A DNA stretch of 64,000 nucleotides from Mariniplasma anaerobium. GTDB lineage: Bacteria; Bacillota_I; Bacilli_A; Acholeplasmatales; Acholeplasmataceae. Within the stretch, counting starts at the first letter, position 1, and the number at the start of each line of letters is the position of its first letter. The stretch lies in assembly GCF_016865445.1 (NCBI RefSeq), contig NZ_AP024412.1, positions 1,178,001-1,242,000 of the forward strand, given 5' to 3'. Of this stretch, positions 47,244 through 56,431 are shown piece after piece. The position numbers and the translations under genes were made by a program. A model generated the notes under the pieces. It did no database searches. It had not been told where the DNA came from and saw nothing but the letters and a program-made list of their open reading frames with translations.

Positions 47244-47694
47244 CTATATTTAATAGTTTTTCCTTGATATGTATATATTCCTTACCTGAATACCCAGTTA
47301 AAGAATGATCTTTACCAATAACCCGATGACAAGGAATTACAATTCCTATCGGATTTTTTTTGCACGCTTGCCCAACTGCTCTAAAAGCTTTAGGTCTACC
47401 AATAGTTTTAGCTATTTCTTCATAACTTCTTGTTTGACCATAAGGTATATTTAATAATGCTTGAAAGACTTCTTGTTGAAACGGTGTATAACTTGAAAAT
47501 CCAACTTCTATTTTAAACTCTGTAAGTTCGTTTTTAAAATAGGCATCAAGTTGTTTATTGATCCATGAATTTTTTTGATAGTCTTTTAAAGGTCTTTGTA
47601 GTTTATCATTAATTTGCATATTATATAGTTTATTAAATTCATACGTATATTCAATAAACCCGATTGGTGAATCAAAATAACCGATATTTTTCAT
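47230..47694 (-). CDS. ogt: Methylated-DNA-protein cysteine methyltransferase
   Basis: A 154-residue suicide repair protein that takes the methyl group from O6-methylguanine onto its own Cys. The active site IPCHRVIGKD is intact, preceded by the helix-turn-helix DNA-binding segment (IPYGQTRSYEEIAKTIGRPKAFRAVG). The N-terminal domain is short, as in Ogt proteins without an Ada part. It lies 12 nt after pckG, in the same transcript. Confidence 0.94.
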   Translation of the reverse strand: MKNIGYFDSPIGFIEYTYEFNKLYNMQINDKLQRPLKDYQKNSWINKQLDAYFKNELTEFKIEVGFSSYTPFQQEVFQALLNIPYGQTRSYEEIAKTIGRPKAFRAVGQACKKNPIGIVIPCHRVIGKDHSLTGYSGKEYIHIKEKLLNIEKNL

Positions 47695-47706
47695 GTGTAA
47701 TAAACC

Positions 47707-49509
47707 TCACTGGACATAATTTTTTAATCTAAATTCTAATTGATTTAATTCATTGACTAAATCTATTGGACACTTATTACCAATTGTTTTATAATATGCT
47801 CTTATTGATTTAACCTCATCAAACCATAGGTTAACATCAATTTCAGTTAAAGCTTCGATATCTTTTTCACTCACATCTAAATTAGACAAATCAATAGAGT
47901 CTCTATCTGGTACATAACCTATTGGTGTAAGTTTTGCTGAGGCTTTTTGATCAACTCTTTCAAAAATCCATTTTAATACTCTTGAGTTTTCGCCAAAACC
48001 TGGCCACATAAACTGACCATCATCATTTTTTCTAAACCAATTGACATAATAAATTTTAGGCAAAAATTCTTGATTTGCTTTTTGTCCCATATCTATCCAA
48101 TGTTGCAGATAATCACCTACATGATATCCTATAAAAGGAAGCATTGCAAAAGGATCTCTTCTGACCATGCCTATTTGATCTGAAATCGTTGCTGCAGTTA
48201 TTTCTGATCCCATCATAGAGCCCATAAACACACCATGTTTCCATGATAGAGCTTCATGTACAAGTGGTATAGTTGAAGGTCTTCTACCTCCAATTAAAAT
48301 TGCTGATATCAAAACTCCATTTGGATCTTCCCATTCATTGGCTAAAACTGGAGATTCAGTTGCTTCAACTGTAAATCTTGAATTTGGATGCGCTGCTGGA
48401 TACGTACATGAAATATCATAATTATGCAATTGCCAATCTTTTAAATGTTTTGGTTTTTCTTTATCAATGCCTTCCCACCAAACATCTAGATCATCTGTTA
48501 AGGCAACATTTGTAAAGATTGTATTTTTTTCAATTGCTTTCATCGCATTAGGATTTGAACGATAAGAAGTGCCTTTAGCTACTCCAAAAAAACCTTTTTC
48601 TGGATTAATTGCATAAAGCTTTCCATCTTCTTTCATCCATATCCAAGCAATATCATCACCAATAGTTTCAACTTTCCAGCCTGGAATAGTTGGTATTAGC
48701 ATGGAAAGATTTGTTTTCCCGCATGCACTTGGAAAAGCTCCTAAAATATATTTAGATTCTAAATCTGGATTTGTTAATTTTAAAATAAGCATATGTTCAG
48801 CCATCCATCCTTCATCATATGCGATTTTAGATGCGATTCTTAGTGCTAAACATTTTTTACCTAACAAAGCATTCCCACCATATCCAGATCCATAAGACCA
48901 AATAAGTTTTTCATCAGGAAAATGTGCTATATATTTTTTTTGCATTTTTGCACATGGCCACATACTATCAATGACTCCATTTTTTTTAGGTGCTCCAATA
49001 GAATGTAAGCCAATATAAAATGGTGTTTCATTTTTTATTTTATCTAAAACTTGTGTACCTGTACGAGTCATTTTTATCATATTTACAACAACATATAAAC
49101 TATCAGTTATTTCAATACCTATCTTAGAAATAGGTGCATCTATAGGTCCCATAACATAAGGAATCACATACATCGTTCTTCCTTTCATGGAACCTTTATA
49201 TAGTTTTGTCATTATCTTTTTAAGTTTTTGCGGTTCTATCCAATTATTAGTAGGACCAGCATCTTCCTTTTTATTTGATGCAATAAAAGTCCTTTTTTCA
49301 ACTCTTGCAACATCAGAAGGATCACTAAAAAAAGCGTATGAATTTGGCCTTAGTAAAGGATTTAACTGAATTGCCTTTTGGTCTCTAACGAGTTCTTCAA
49401 AAAATGATTTTTCTTCTGCTTTATCCCCCGTAACAAAATGAATACTATCTGGTTGACATAGATTTTTAACTTCATCAACCCATTTTTCTAATTCTGAAAA
49501 ACTCTGCAT
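47707..49509 (-). CDS. pckG: Phosphoenolpyruvate carboxykinase (GTP type)
   Basis: A 600-residue GTP-dependent PEP carboxykinase that interconverts oxaloacetate and PEP. The family motif with the reactive Cys, FPSACGKTNLSM, is intact, together with MYVIPYVMGP, GEN-like GDDIAWI, NPEKGFFGVAKGT and GGRRPSTIPLV. In a fermentative bacterium without visible TCA genes it may work in the PEP-carboxylating direction, an inference. GGAGGG precedes ATG. The gene lies about 33 nt after a NUDIX gene and before ogt. Confidence 0.95.
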   Translation of the reverse strand: MQSFSELEKWVDEVKNLCQPDSIHFVTGDKAEEKSFFEELVRDQKAIQLNPLLRPNSYAFFSDPSDVARVEKRTFIASNKKEDAGPTNNWIEPQKLKKIMTKLYKGSMKGRTMYVIPYVMGPIDAPISKIGIEITDSLYVVVNMIKMTRTGTQVLDKIKNETPFYIGLHSIGAPKKNGVIDSMWPCAKMQKKYIAHFPDEKLIWSYGSGYGGNALLGKKCLALRIASKIAYDEGWMAEHMLILKLTNPDLESKYILGAFPSACGKTNLSMLIPTIPGWKVETIGDDIAWIWMKEDGKLYAINPEKGFFGVAKGTSYRSNPNAMKAIEKNTIFTNVALTDDLDVWWEGIDKEKPKHLKDWQLHNYDISCTYPAAHPNSRFTVEATESPVLANEWEDPNGVLISAILIGGRRPSTIPLVHEALSWKHGVFMGSMMGSEITAATISDQIGMVRRDPFAMLPFIGYHVGDYLQHWIDMGQKANQEFLPKIYYVNWFRKNDDGQFMWPGFGENSRVLKWIFERVDQKASAKLTPIGYVPDRDSIDLSNLDVSEKDIEALTEIDVNLWFDEVKSIRAYYKTIGNKCPIDLVNELNQLEFRLKNYVQ

Positions 49510-49541
49510 GATGTGCCCTCCATATATTTTTATATACTAGA

Positions 49542-50105
49542 TCATACAATAATTTGCTTTATTTTTTGAATTGCTTTTTTAAATACTGGAACCATTCTTT
49601 CTTCACTAATATGATTAAATACATCATCAAGATCAAACCATCTTACGTCTTGGTTTTCATCTTTTTTAACGACTAATGTATCTGATTCATCTCCAACAAG
49701 TAAAAAAGTTACATTTAAATGAAGATGATCTCCAACATATTTTTTATGCTTGATATGATTGCTGACATAGATTACATCAATCATAAAAATGTCACTAGAA
49801 AAAGCTTTGACATGTTTAATTCCAGTTTCTTCTTTTGTTTCTTTGATTGCTACTTTTAATAAATCTTTATCTCCATCAAGGTGGCCTCCCAACCAACTCC
49901 ATGATTGATAAATATTATGAAATGCAAATAATACTTTTGTGTAATCTTTATTTAAAACTATTGCTGAAGAAGTTAAATGCGCAACTAAATTTGTTCTAAC
50001 TAGATGATTATCATTTTGACTAATAAAATCTAATATAGCTTTCTTGTCTCTAACTTCTTGTTCATTATATGGTTCGTATTTTTCTATAAGGTCTATATAA
50101 GTCAT
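49542..50105 (-). CDS. NUDIX hydrolase
   Basis: A 187-residue NUDIX protein. The box reads GGHLDGDKDLLKVAIKETKE followed by ETGI, so the REUXEE core appears as KETKEE, with Lys in place of Arg and the metal-binding Glu residues kept. The substrate cannot be predicted; the conserved HLDGDKD fits the group that includes 8-oxo-dGTP- and IPP-isomerase-like members. It starts 8 nt after the channel gene. Confidence 0.88.
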   Translation of the reverse strand: MTYIDLIEKYEPYNEQEVRDKKAILDFISQNDNHLVRTNLVAHLTSSAIVLNKDYTKVLFAFHNIYQSWSWLGGHLDGDKDLLKVAIKETKEETGIKHVKAFSSDIFMIDVIYVSNHIKHKKYVGDHLHLNVTFLLVGDESDTLVVKKDENQDVRWFDLDDVFNHISEERMVPVFKKAIQKIKQIIV

Positions 50106-50113
50106 ATAAGCCT

Positions 50114-51115
50114 CTAATCTACATCAAGTGACATTTGTTTAAGTTTTTCGATTTGCTCTTTAGAACCTACAACAATCATATTATCATTAGCTCTTAGGAC
50201 TTCATCTGCTTTAGGATTAAAAATAAAGATATCTTCATCTCTTCTTAAAGCTAAAACGATTAATCCAGCTTTTTCTGATATTTTAGTATCACGTAATTTT
50301 TTATTAACTAATCCTGAAGTTTCTTTAATAAGAACTTCTTCCATATCAATAGACATATTTTTTGTATCAATAATGTTATCTACAAAATATTGAACGTGTG
50401 GTGAAATCATAAGTGCTGCCATTTTTTTACCACCAATTTCATCTGGAGATACAGTTTGATTAGCTCCTGCATGGATCAATTTTTTTTCAGCACTGCTTTC
50501 ATGGAATCTAGAAATAATATGTATGTTAGGATTTAACTGTTTTGCAGTTAAGACAACAAAGACATTATCAGCATCTGTTGAAAGTGTTGTAATAATACCT
50601 TTAGCTTCTTTCAAACCTGCTTGAATTAAAACTTCTTCTTTGGTAGCATCATCAAAAATATGAGGACATTTTAGTTCTTTTAAAGTCTCAATAATTTTTT
50701 CATCGTTATCTACAACGACGATATCAACATCACGTTTCATCATTTGTTTAATAACATTAATGCCAGTTTCTCCACCACCACAAATGATAATATGATCTTT
50801 TAATTTGTTAATTTCTTTAAGCATCTTTTTTCTCCTCCACGTTTGATTAAAATTATTTTCTCCAAAAAAATCAAAACTAGCCTTAACTAAATACCCAACC
50901 ATACCTACACTAATAATTATAAATATAATGGAAAACAATTTAGCCAGTGGTGTCATCAATGCAACTTCTCCATATCCTACAGTTGATATGGTAATAATTG
51001 TCATATAAAGACCATCAACAAATGGAACATCTAATATTAAAGTATATCCGATAGCTGCACCAAAAATAATGGTGATCATAATTAAACCCCATAATACTAT
51101 TTTCTTTATTTTCAT
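50114..51115 (-). CDS. Potassium channel with TrkA/RCK domains
   Basis: A 333-residue channel subunit. Two membrane helices flank a pore loop with the K+ selectivity filter TVGYGEV, followed by a TrkA-N (RCK) Rossmann domain with IICGGGETGINVIK and a TrkA-C domain. This is the MthK/Kch-type layout: tetrameric K+ channels gated by nucleotide or ion binding to the RCK ring. GGAGGTG precedes ATG. Confidence 0.9.
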   Translation of the reverse strand: MKIKKIVLWGLIMITIIFGAAIGYTLILDVPFVDGLYMTIITISTVGYGEVALMTPLAKLFSIIFIIISVGMVGYLVKASFDFFGENNFNQTWRRKKMLKEINKLKDHIIICGGGETGINVIKQMMKRDVDIVVVDNDEKIIETLKELKCPHIFDDATKEEVLIQAGLKEAKGIITTLSTDADNVFVVLTAKQLNPNIHIISRFHESSAEKKLIHAGANQTVSPDEIGGKKMAALMISPHVQYFVDNIIDTKNMSIDMEEVLIKETSGLVNKKLRDTKISEKAGLIVLALRRDEDIFIFNPKADEVLRANDNMIVVGSKEQIEKLKQMSLDVD

Positions 51116-51146
51116 TGACCCACCTCCTTAACTATTTTAATTACTT

Positions 51147-51545
51147 CTATTTTTGTTTAAAAACTATATTTAATTTAATATCGCTAACTTTACTAATGGT
51201 TTCATGAATTGAGCAATGTTGTGCGCCTAAGTGAGCCGCTTTTTCTAATCTTGCCTCATGACTTGGATTATAAACAACCATGTCAATAACTACATATTCT
51301 AGAGTTGCTGGATTTTCATCTCTTTTAGTGCCAGAGATTTCAAGTTCGGCATCATCAAATGTTAATCTCATTTTATTAGCGATACTTAAAAAAGTAGCAA
51401 AAAAACAAGACCCCAGTGCACCATATAGTAAATGATATGGAGCTTGTCCATTGTCTTGAGATCCAATAGGAATTTCACCTTTTGGAGATGTCATTGATCC
51501 TATAAATTTATTGTTAAATTTCATTGTAATATTGTCTGTTTTCAT
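51147..51545 (-). CDS. OsmC/Ohr-family peroxide-handling protein
   Basis: A 132-residue OsmC-family protein. The two reactive Cys are visible in GALGSCFFATF and GAQHCSIHETI; members reduce organic hydroperoxides. The MTSPKGE start of the fold and KVSDIKLNI end are typical. It lies alone between the channel gene and a DUF4256 gene. OsmC versus YhfA-like subgroup cannot be told by eye. Confidence 0.87.
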   Translation of the reverse strand: MKTDNITMKFNNKFIGSMTSPKGEIPIGSQDNGQAPYHLLYGALGSCFFATFLSIANKMRLTFDDAELEISGTKRDENPATLEYVVIDMVVYNPSHEARLEKAAHLGAQHCSIHETISKVSDIKLNIVFKQK

Positions 51546-51624
51546 GATTTACCCCATTTTTATATGAATGCATAGCATATATACTTTTATTATATCTTTT
51601 TTATTGTAAAAAATAAACCAATTT

Positions 51625-52170
51625 TTAATAGATTTTAATATACCCTCTAAACCCTCTTACTCCATAGTAAGAATCTGCACCATTATGATAGATAAACGTT
51701 TCATTATATCTTTTATCTCCATACAAAGCACCACCTAATTTTCTAATATTTTCAGGTGTTTTTATCCAACTAGATGTTTTTAAATCAATGTCTTCAATTT
51801 CTTGTAGTTTCATATACATATCTTTATCTAAAACTTCTATTTTCATCTCTTCTGCCATCTCTAAAACAGAAGTTTTTGGTGGAAACTTCTTACGTCCTAG
51901 TCTAGCTTTTTTATCATAGCATATACTTCTTCTATCTTTAGGTGTTTCTTTTGCCATATCTACAAAAAATAAGTTGTTTTCAAAACAAACTGCATCTGGT
52001 TGACCACCAGTTAATTCCATATGATAAATTGAATATATATGATCCTCTGATAAATGAGATAATATGTCATCCCAGCTCACTGTTTGATGTCTTTTGACAT
52101 GTTTTTCAAATCTTTCTTTCAAGACTTTGAGTAATCTATCTTGTTCTACTTTGTTAATGTTTTCACTCAT
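51625..52170 (-). CDS. DUF4256 family protein
   Basis: A 181-residue soluble protein that matches the DUF4256 family: ELTGGQPDAV, KETPKDRRSICYD, KTSSWIKTPENIRKLGGALY, then FIYHNGADSYYGVRGFRG. The function of the family is not established. GAAGAGG precedes ATG. It is divergent from an acetyltransferase gene. Confidence 0.85.
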   Translation of the reverse strand: MSENINKVEQDRLLKVLKERFEKHVKRHQTVSWDDILSHLSEDHIYSIYHMELTGGQPDAVCFENNLFFVDMAKETPKDRRSICYDKKARLGRKKFPPKTSVLEMAEEMKIEVLDKDMYMKLQEIEDIDLKTSSWIKTPENIRKLGGALYGDKRYNETFIYHNGADSYYGVRGFRGYIKIY

Positions 52171-52219
52171 TTTATTTACCTCTTCTACATTTTTTTCATT
52201 AAAACGAATATCATTTTAT

Positions 52220-52259
52220 TTGACATCTAAATTAAGATGTTGCTATACTTGATTATAGC
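52220..52259 (+). promoter_or_regulatory. Promoter with overlapping inverted repeat, upstream of the acetyltransferase
   Basis: TTGACA (52220-52225) and TATACT (52244-52249) are 18 nt apart. GCTATA and TATAGC (52242-52259, 6-nt spacer) form an inverted repeat over the -10 box, a plausible operator. The gene starts 26 nt further on, after GGAGAG. Confidence 0.6.
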
Positions 52260-52285
52260 ATATTAATATATATTGGAGAGAATTT

Positions 52286-53089
52286 ATGAAAAACAATATT
52301 GTTACAATCATTAGACCATTTGAAAAAGAAGATTATCCAAGTGTTGTGGATATAATTGCAGACTCTTTTTCAAGTAAATTTAATAAATTAACAAAGATGG
52401 GTATTGAAAAAACAAAAGATTTTATGATTGATTCTACACTTTTTGATGATCAACCTCAAGACGGTTATTGGGTTGCTCAATATGATGATAAAATCGTAGG
52501 TGTCCTCAAGTTAAAAACAGATCAACTGATAAAAATCAAAAATAAGATCAAACCTTCATTTTTTAAACTATCAAAAACTTATGGTTTTATAAATGTTATT
52601 AAATTAAGTCTAGCTGGGCTTATTCTAAATGATTCACCTAAGAAAAATACATGCTATATTGAACATATTGCAGTTGATAAAAATGCTCGCGGTCTTGGAA
52701 TCGGAAAAAAACTCATGGCAAAAGCAACTGAACAATTACAGAATAATCCTAATATTAACCGTCTTACTTTATATGTTGCAAGTGATAATGATGGTGCTAT
52801 CAAATTATATGAAAAGCTCGGTTATAAAACTATAAAAATTACTAAAAGTCTTTTAACAAAACTACTATTAAATGAAAAAAAATGGCTCTATATGGCATTA
52901 TATGAGGATGAAACCACTTTTCACAAAAAGTCTTTTAACTCACACTGGTATCTAGGCTTTCTTGGATTCATCATACTATTTTTTATCCCAGATATTTTAT
53001 CTGCATTTACACAAACAGGTAGTTATTGGAGTCTTTTACATCTACTATGGTTGTTTTGGTTTTCTTACTTTATACCTGAAAATTTATAA
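52286..53089 (+). CDS. GNAT acetyltransferase with C-terminal membrane tail
   Basis: A 267-residue protein. The N-terminal part is a GNAT domain (IRPFEKEDYPSV at the start, IEHIAVDKNARGLGIGKKLM as acetyl-CoA motif A, LYVASDNDGAIKLYEKLGY as motif B). About residues 218-262 add two hydrophobic spans (YLGFLGFIILFFIPDIL and LLHLLWLFWFSYF), so the enzyme is probably membrane-bound. The substrate is unknown. This fusion is not common among stand-alone GNAT enzymes. Confidence 0.85.
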   Translation: MKNNIVTIIRPFEKEDYPSVVDIIADSFSSKFNKLTKMGIEKTKDFMIDSTLFDDQPQDGYWVAQYDDKIVGVLKLKTDQLIKIKNKIKPSFFKLSKTYGFINVIKLSLAGLILNDSPKKNTCYIEHIAVDKNARGLGIGKKLMAKATEQLQNNPNINRLTLYVASDNDGAIKLYEKLGYKTIKITKSLLTKLLLNEKKWLYMALYEDETTFHKKSFNSHWYLGFLGFIILFFIPDILSAFTQTGSYWSLLHLLWLFWFSYFIPENL

Positions 53090-53091
53090 AA

Positions 53092-53138
53092 ATAAAAAAC
53101 ACTATCACTTTTTAAAAAGGTCATAGTGTTTTTTCTAT
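53092..53138. terminator. Bidirectional terminator after the acetyltransferase
   Basis: AAAACACTAT and ATAGTGTTTTTT form the stem around an A/T-rich inner hairpin, with A and T runs on the two sides, between two converging genes. Confidence 0.8.
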
Positions 53139-53153
53139 ACGATCATATTATAA

Positions 53154-54689
53154 TTATAAAAATATTAATGAGAATAATACTCCAACAACACCTAATATAG
53201 CTAAAATAGCAACTGCTTTTTTAGGCATTTTTCCATCATTACTCATCGCTTTACCAAACATGCCAAATACAAGAGGATGTATTAAGAAAGGCATCGCAAA
53301 TATAAATGAAATTAAAGCAACAGAACTAAATGCTGGATTAACACTTTCAAACATTCCACCTTGAACTGCTGCAAACAATCCAAAATGAGATATAGCACTA
53401 CTATTTGCCATAGCAGCACTTTCTAAATCCATACCTGCAAAGTCTAGTAACAAAAACCCGCCAAAGACAGCAACTAATTGCCATCCTAAAGAAAAGAACA
53501 CCAAACCTTTTATTTCTTCTTTTTCTCTTCCTTCTGCTCTTCTAAGCGTCTTTAGTGCAATATAGGTTAAACCCACACCTAATAAAACAACAAGAATTGC
53601 AGGAATTAACAGTAAATCTCCTCTAGTCACACTAATTGCTAGTATTGTGAAAACAAATAGATGTCCAAAAAATGGAATGTTAATCATAATTGGTGCACGT
53701 TCTTTAGCAACTTCACCAATATCACCGGCTGTACAAGCACCAGTTAAGCCACTATGTGATAAACTTCCAGCCATACCTGGAGCAAGAATATCTACATCAT
53801 TGGATTTACCAACAAATACTAATAAAGCTATACCAACAAACATCCAAAATAATTGTCCAAAGAATCCATAAGCCATAACTTGCAACATCCCATCAAGAGA
53901 AAATGCATCAAGTAATCTTGTTCCTCCAGTAATAAACACACCAGCTAGAACTATTGGTATCCCACCAAATAATAAAGCTCTCATCGTAGGACCTTCTCTC
54001 CAATCACTAAACACCATACCTAATGTTGATGAAATAATCATCGCAAAGAATATCTGAGGTAATGCGATCAAAGGATTAATAAGATCTGAAATGACTTTCC
54101 CTAACAATAAAATAGATAAAATAATAACTAATTCTATAAGACCTCTTTTTAGATATTGTCTCTTGTTCTTTACTTTCGCTTTACTATCAATCAAAATGAT
54201 AGCAACTGCAATTCCAAAAAATGCTAATAAAGGATATGTATTTTGAAGTGCATCTCCTGTTGGATAAATCATTCTATATAATGATTGAATCCCAATAAGA
54301 ATAAAGAACGCTCTAACTAAGAAAATTAATTGAGTTCCCTTAGTTCCTAAAAGCACTTCTTCATTATTTAGCTCTACATCATCTTCTTTAGGAGTTTTTG
54401 GTTTCCAAAAAGTATTTCTTAACTTTTGTCCACCTACAAAAAAAGTAGCAATCAAAGCAATAATTGTTGTGCTTCCAGATAAACCAACAACTGGAAATTC
54501 TGCCAATCCAGGTGTTGAAAGTCCGGTTAACTCTAAAACCATCCCTAAAGCTAACCCAAAAACTACAATAATTAAAATTGGTGAATATTTTGTCTCAGCA
54601 ACTACTGATCTAGCAATTAAGACAACAACTATAATAACAGCAAGACTTAATAGTAAGTGATTGAAAATTTCTAGAATTTCTGTTCCCAT
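53154..54689 (-). CDS. Polytopic membrane protein, putative transporter
   Basis: A 511-residue protein with about 12 hydrophobic spans, grouped in two halves around charged loops (KPKTPKEDDVELNNEE and RRAEGREKEEIKG). Conserved-looking Gly/Ser segments such as GMAGSLSHSGLTGACTAGD lie in the middle and could form a substrate path. It resembles secondary transporters in general but I do not recognise the family. AGGGAGA precedes ATG; it forms a single-gene unit. Confidence 0.75.
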   Translation of the reverse strand: MGTEILEIFNHLLLSLAVIIVVVLIARSVVAETKYSPILIIVVFGLALGMVLELTGLSTPGLAEFPVVGLSGSTTIIALIATFFVGGQKLRNTFWKPKTPKEDDVELNNEEVLLGTKGTQLIFLVRAFFILIGIQSLYRMIYPTGDALQNTYPLLAFFGIAVAIILIDSKAKVKNKRQYLKRGLIELVIILSILLLGKVISDLINPLIALPQIFFAMIISSTLGMVFSDWREGPTMRALLFGGIPIVLAGVFITGGTRLLDAFSLDGMLQVMAYGFFGQLFWMFVGIALLVFVGKSNDVDILAPGMAGSLSHSGLTGACTAGDIGEVAKERAPIMINIPFFGHLFVFTILAISVTRGDLLLIPAILVVLLGVGLTYIALKTLRRAEGREKEEIKGLVFFSLGWQLVAVFGGFLLLDFAGMDLESAAMANSSAISHFGLFAAVQGGMFESVNPAFSSVALISFIFAMPFLIHPLVFGMFGKAMSNDGKMPKKAVAILAILGVVGVLFSLIFL

Positions 54690-54711
54690 ATATTTCTCCC
54701 TATTTAGTTTA

Positions 54712-54813
54712 TAAAAAAGAATAAAATAACTTTTGCATTATTTTATTCTTTTTATGTCTTTTAATTATACTAAAAAAATGACATTTCATCAAGAGAAATA
54801 TCATTTTTTATTT
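54712..54813 (-). terminator. Two stacked terminator hairpins after the 7TM diguanylate cyclase
   Basis: The first met on the minus strand is the stem of AAATGATATTTC and GAAATGTCATTT (about 54774-54811) followed by T. The second pairs GAATAAAATAA with TTATTTTATTC (54719-54748) and ends in T6. The second also lies upstream of the transporter gene. Confidence 0.65.
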
Positions 54814-54836
54814 GAAATTCAAAATATATTAAATTT

Positions 54837-55934
54837 TTAATGCTTTATATCTTTTTTTTGCTCTTTTTTATCTTCATACATATGCTTATCAGCTTCTCTG
54901 TAGACATCTTGAAATGATAGAGATTTCTTGCCATTATGAATTGAATATCCTATAGAAATTGTAGGAAGCATTTTGTTATTCTTTCTTCTTTCATCTAAAC
55001 CACATTTTATAGTATTCAAATAATCAGAAATTATAATTTCATCTCTTGTTTCTAGTATTAGAGAAAATTCATCTCCACCAATACGATACCCATTTAGTTC
55101 ATAGCTTATTGAGTTCTTAATGACTTCGGCAATTTCTTTTAAAGCTAAGTCTCCTGTATCGTGACCATGTTCATCATTGGTTTTTTTAAAATGATTAATA
55201 TCTATTAGAATAATTGTATATGGCTTTTTATAAGATAATGTGCTTGTTGCTTTTTCAAATGCAAGACGATTGAAAAGACCTGTTAATGCATCAAAACTAT
55301 TTTCAAATACAGATAGTAATATAAAAAGCAAAAATAAAGCTAATGTAACAACATGCCATGAGGATATAACTTCAGGAAGGATAAGTTGAATACATGTTCC
55401 GACGATTGTAAATAAAGATAAGCCTAATATCTTCCATTTAATAGGAAAAAATCTTTTTCTACCACTTAACCAAACAATATGTGATAATACTAAAATATTA
55501 ATGATATATACAACAACAAAGATGATAAATAAACTACCTCGTTCATACTGATTATCAATATTAATTTTATAAATCCATCCAAACCAAGGTGATAATAAAA
55601 CAGCTATAGCATTTAATATAGAAGGTATAAATACAAATTTATGCTTTTTTAAAACATTTTGACTAAATAATTCAATAAGCATAAGAGGAATTAAAGGTGT
55701 CAAAGAAAAACCAACAATATTAAACATCTGATTTAAAGGTTTTAAACTAGATCCTTGATTATCTACAGCTAATGATCCTAATTCAGCAATAATTATGATG
55801 ATTGTTAAAAAGATACTGTATTTAAAAAATCTTTTGCTATGAAGGTTTAATAAGTTTTCTTTGGTTAGCAAACCTAAGAGCATTAGTAATGCAATAATAT
55901 CTGTCGCATATTGTGCGATAAGTGTTAAGTTCAT
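54837..55934 (-). CDS. Seven-span diguanylate cyclase
   Basis: A 365-residue protein with seven predicted membrane spans (about residues 1-215), followed by a C-terminal GGDEF domain. The signature DALTGLFNR, the Mg-binding LIDINHFKKTND and an intact GYRIGGDEFSLIL suggest an active diguanylate cyclase making c-di-GMP. The RxxD inhibitory site is not present in the expected position (the stretch before the motif reads YELNGYR). AAAGGA precedes ATG. This enzyme is a candidate source of signal for the four riboswitches. Confidence 0.92.
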   Translation of the reverse strand: MNLTLIAQYATDIIALLMLLGLLTKENLLNLHSKRFFKYSIFLTIIIIIAELGSLAVDNQGSSLKPLNQMFNIVGFSLTPLIPLMLIELFSQNVLKKHKFVFIPSILNAIAVLLSPWFGWIYKINIDNQYERGSLFIIFVVVYIINILVLSHIVWLSGRKRFFPIKWKILGLSLFTIVGTCIQLILPEVISSWHVVTLALFLLFILLSVFENSFDALTGLFNRLAFEKATSTLSYKKPYTIILIDINHFKKTNDEHGHDTGDLALKEIAEVIKNSISYELNGYRIGGDEFSLILETRDEIIISDYLNTIKCGLDERRKNNKMLPTISIGYSIHNGKKSLSFQDVYREADKHMYEDKKEQKKDIKH

Positions 55935-55959
55935 AATTTATCCTTTCTAATGCATAAAA

Positions 55960-56277
55960 TCATTTTGTTGTTTTTACTTTTGGATTTGGCAAATCTTTGT
56001 ACATTTCTTTTATCATATCGCAAAGCAACTGACCTTTTGAGATATCTTCAACTAATATTTTTTCTTTAGCTCCTTGATAAGGAGGCATAACTTTTGCATA
56101 TGGTAAATATTTTTTACTAGATTTTGTAATTTTAACCATGAATCCAAGAGAATAGATGCCACCAAACAATCTGTTTTTATAATAAAAAAGATATCCACCC
56201 ATCATTGCTTTATAAGTGATATCATCAATCTCATTTAACTGATTCATAACCTCTTTGAAAAGTTCTTTTGATGTCAT
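55960..56277 (-). CDS. TfoX N-terminal-like domain protein
   Basis: A protein of about 105 residues of the TfoX N-terminal fold: KAMMGGYLFYYKNRLFGGIY in its centre is typical. TfoX is a competence regulator in Haemophilus, but stand-alone domains like this are widespread and mostly uncharacterised. The frame is open to 56322, but that extension has no ribosome-binding site; ATG 56277 has AAAGGCG ahead and gives the usual MTSKELF start. It lies 25 nt upstream of the cyclase gene, in the same direction. Confidence 0.82.
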   Translation of the reverse strand: MTSKELFKEVMNQLNEIDDITYKAMMGGYLFYYKNRLFGGIYSLGFMVKITKSSKKYLPYAKVMPPYQGAKEKILVEDISKGQLLCDMIKEMYKDLPNPKVKTTK

Positions 56278-56431
56278 TTTTCTTACGCCTTTAGTCTCAT
56301 ATGTTAAAAAATATTTAAGCATTTTTATTCTATCAAAATTATATCACTTAATACCTAGTAATAAAAGATATAATTTTAAAAACATCCTTTTTTCATTATT
56401 TTATTCATAGTATGTTATGATCAATAAAACA

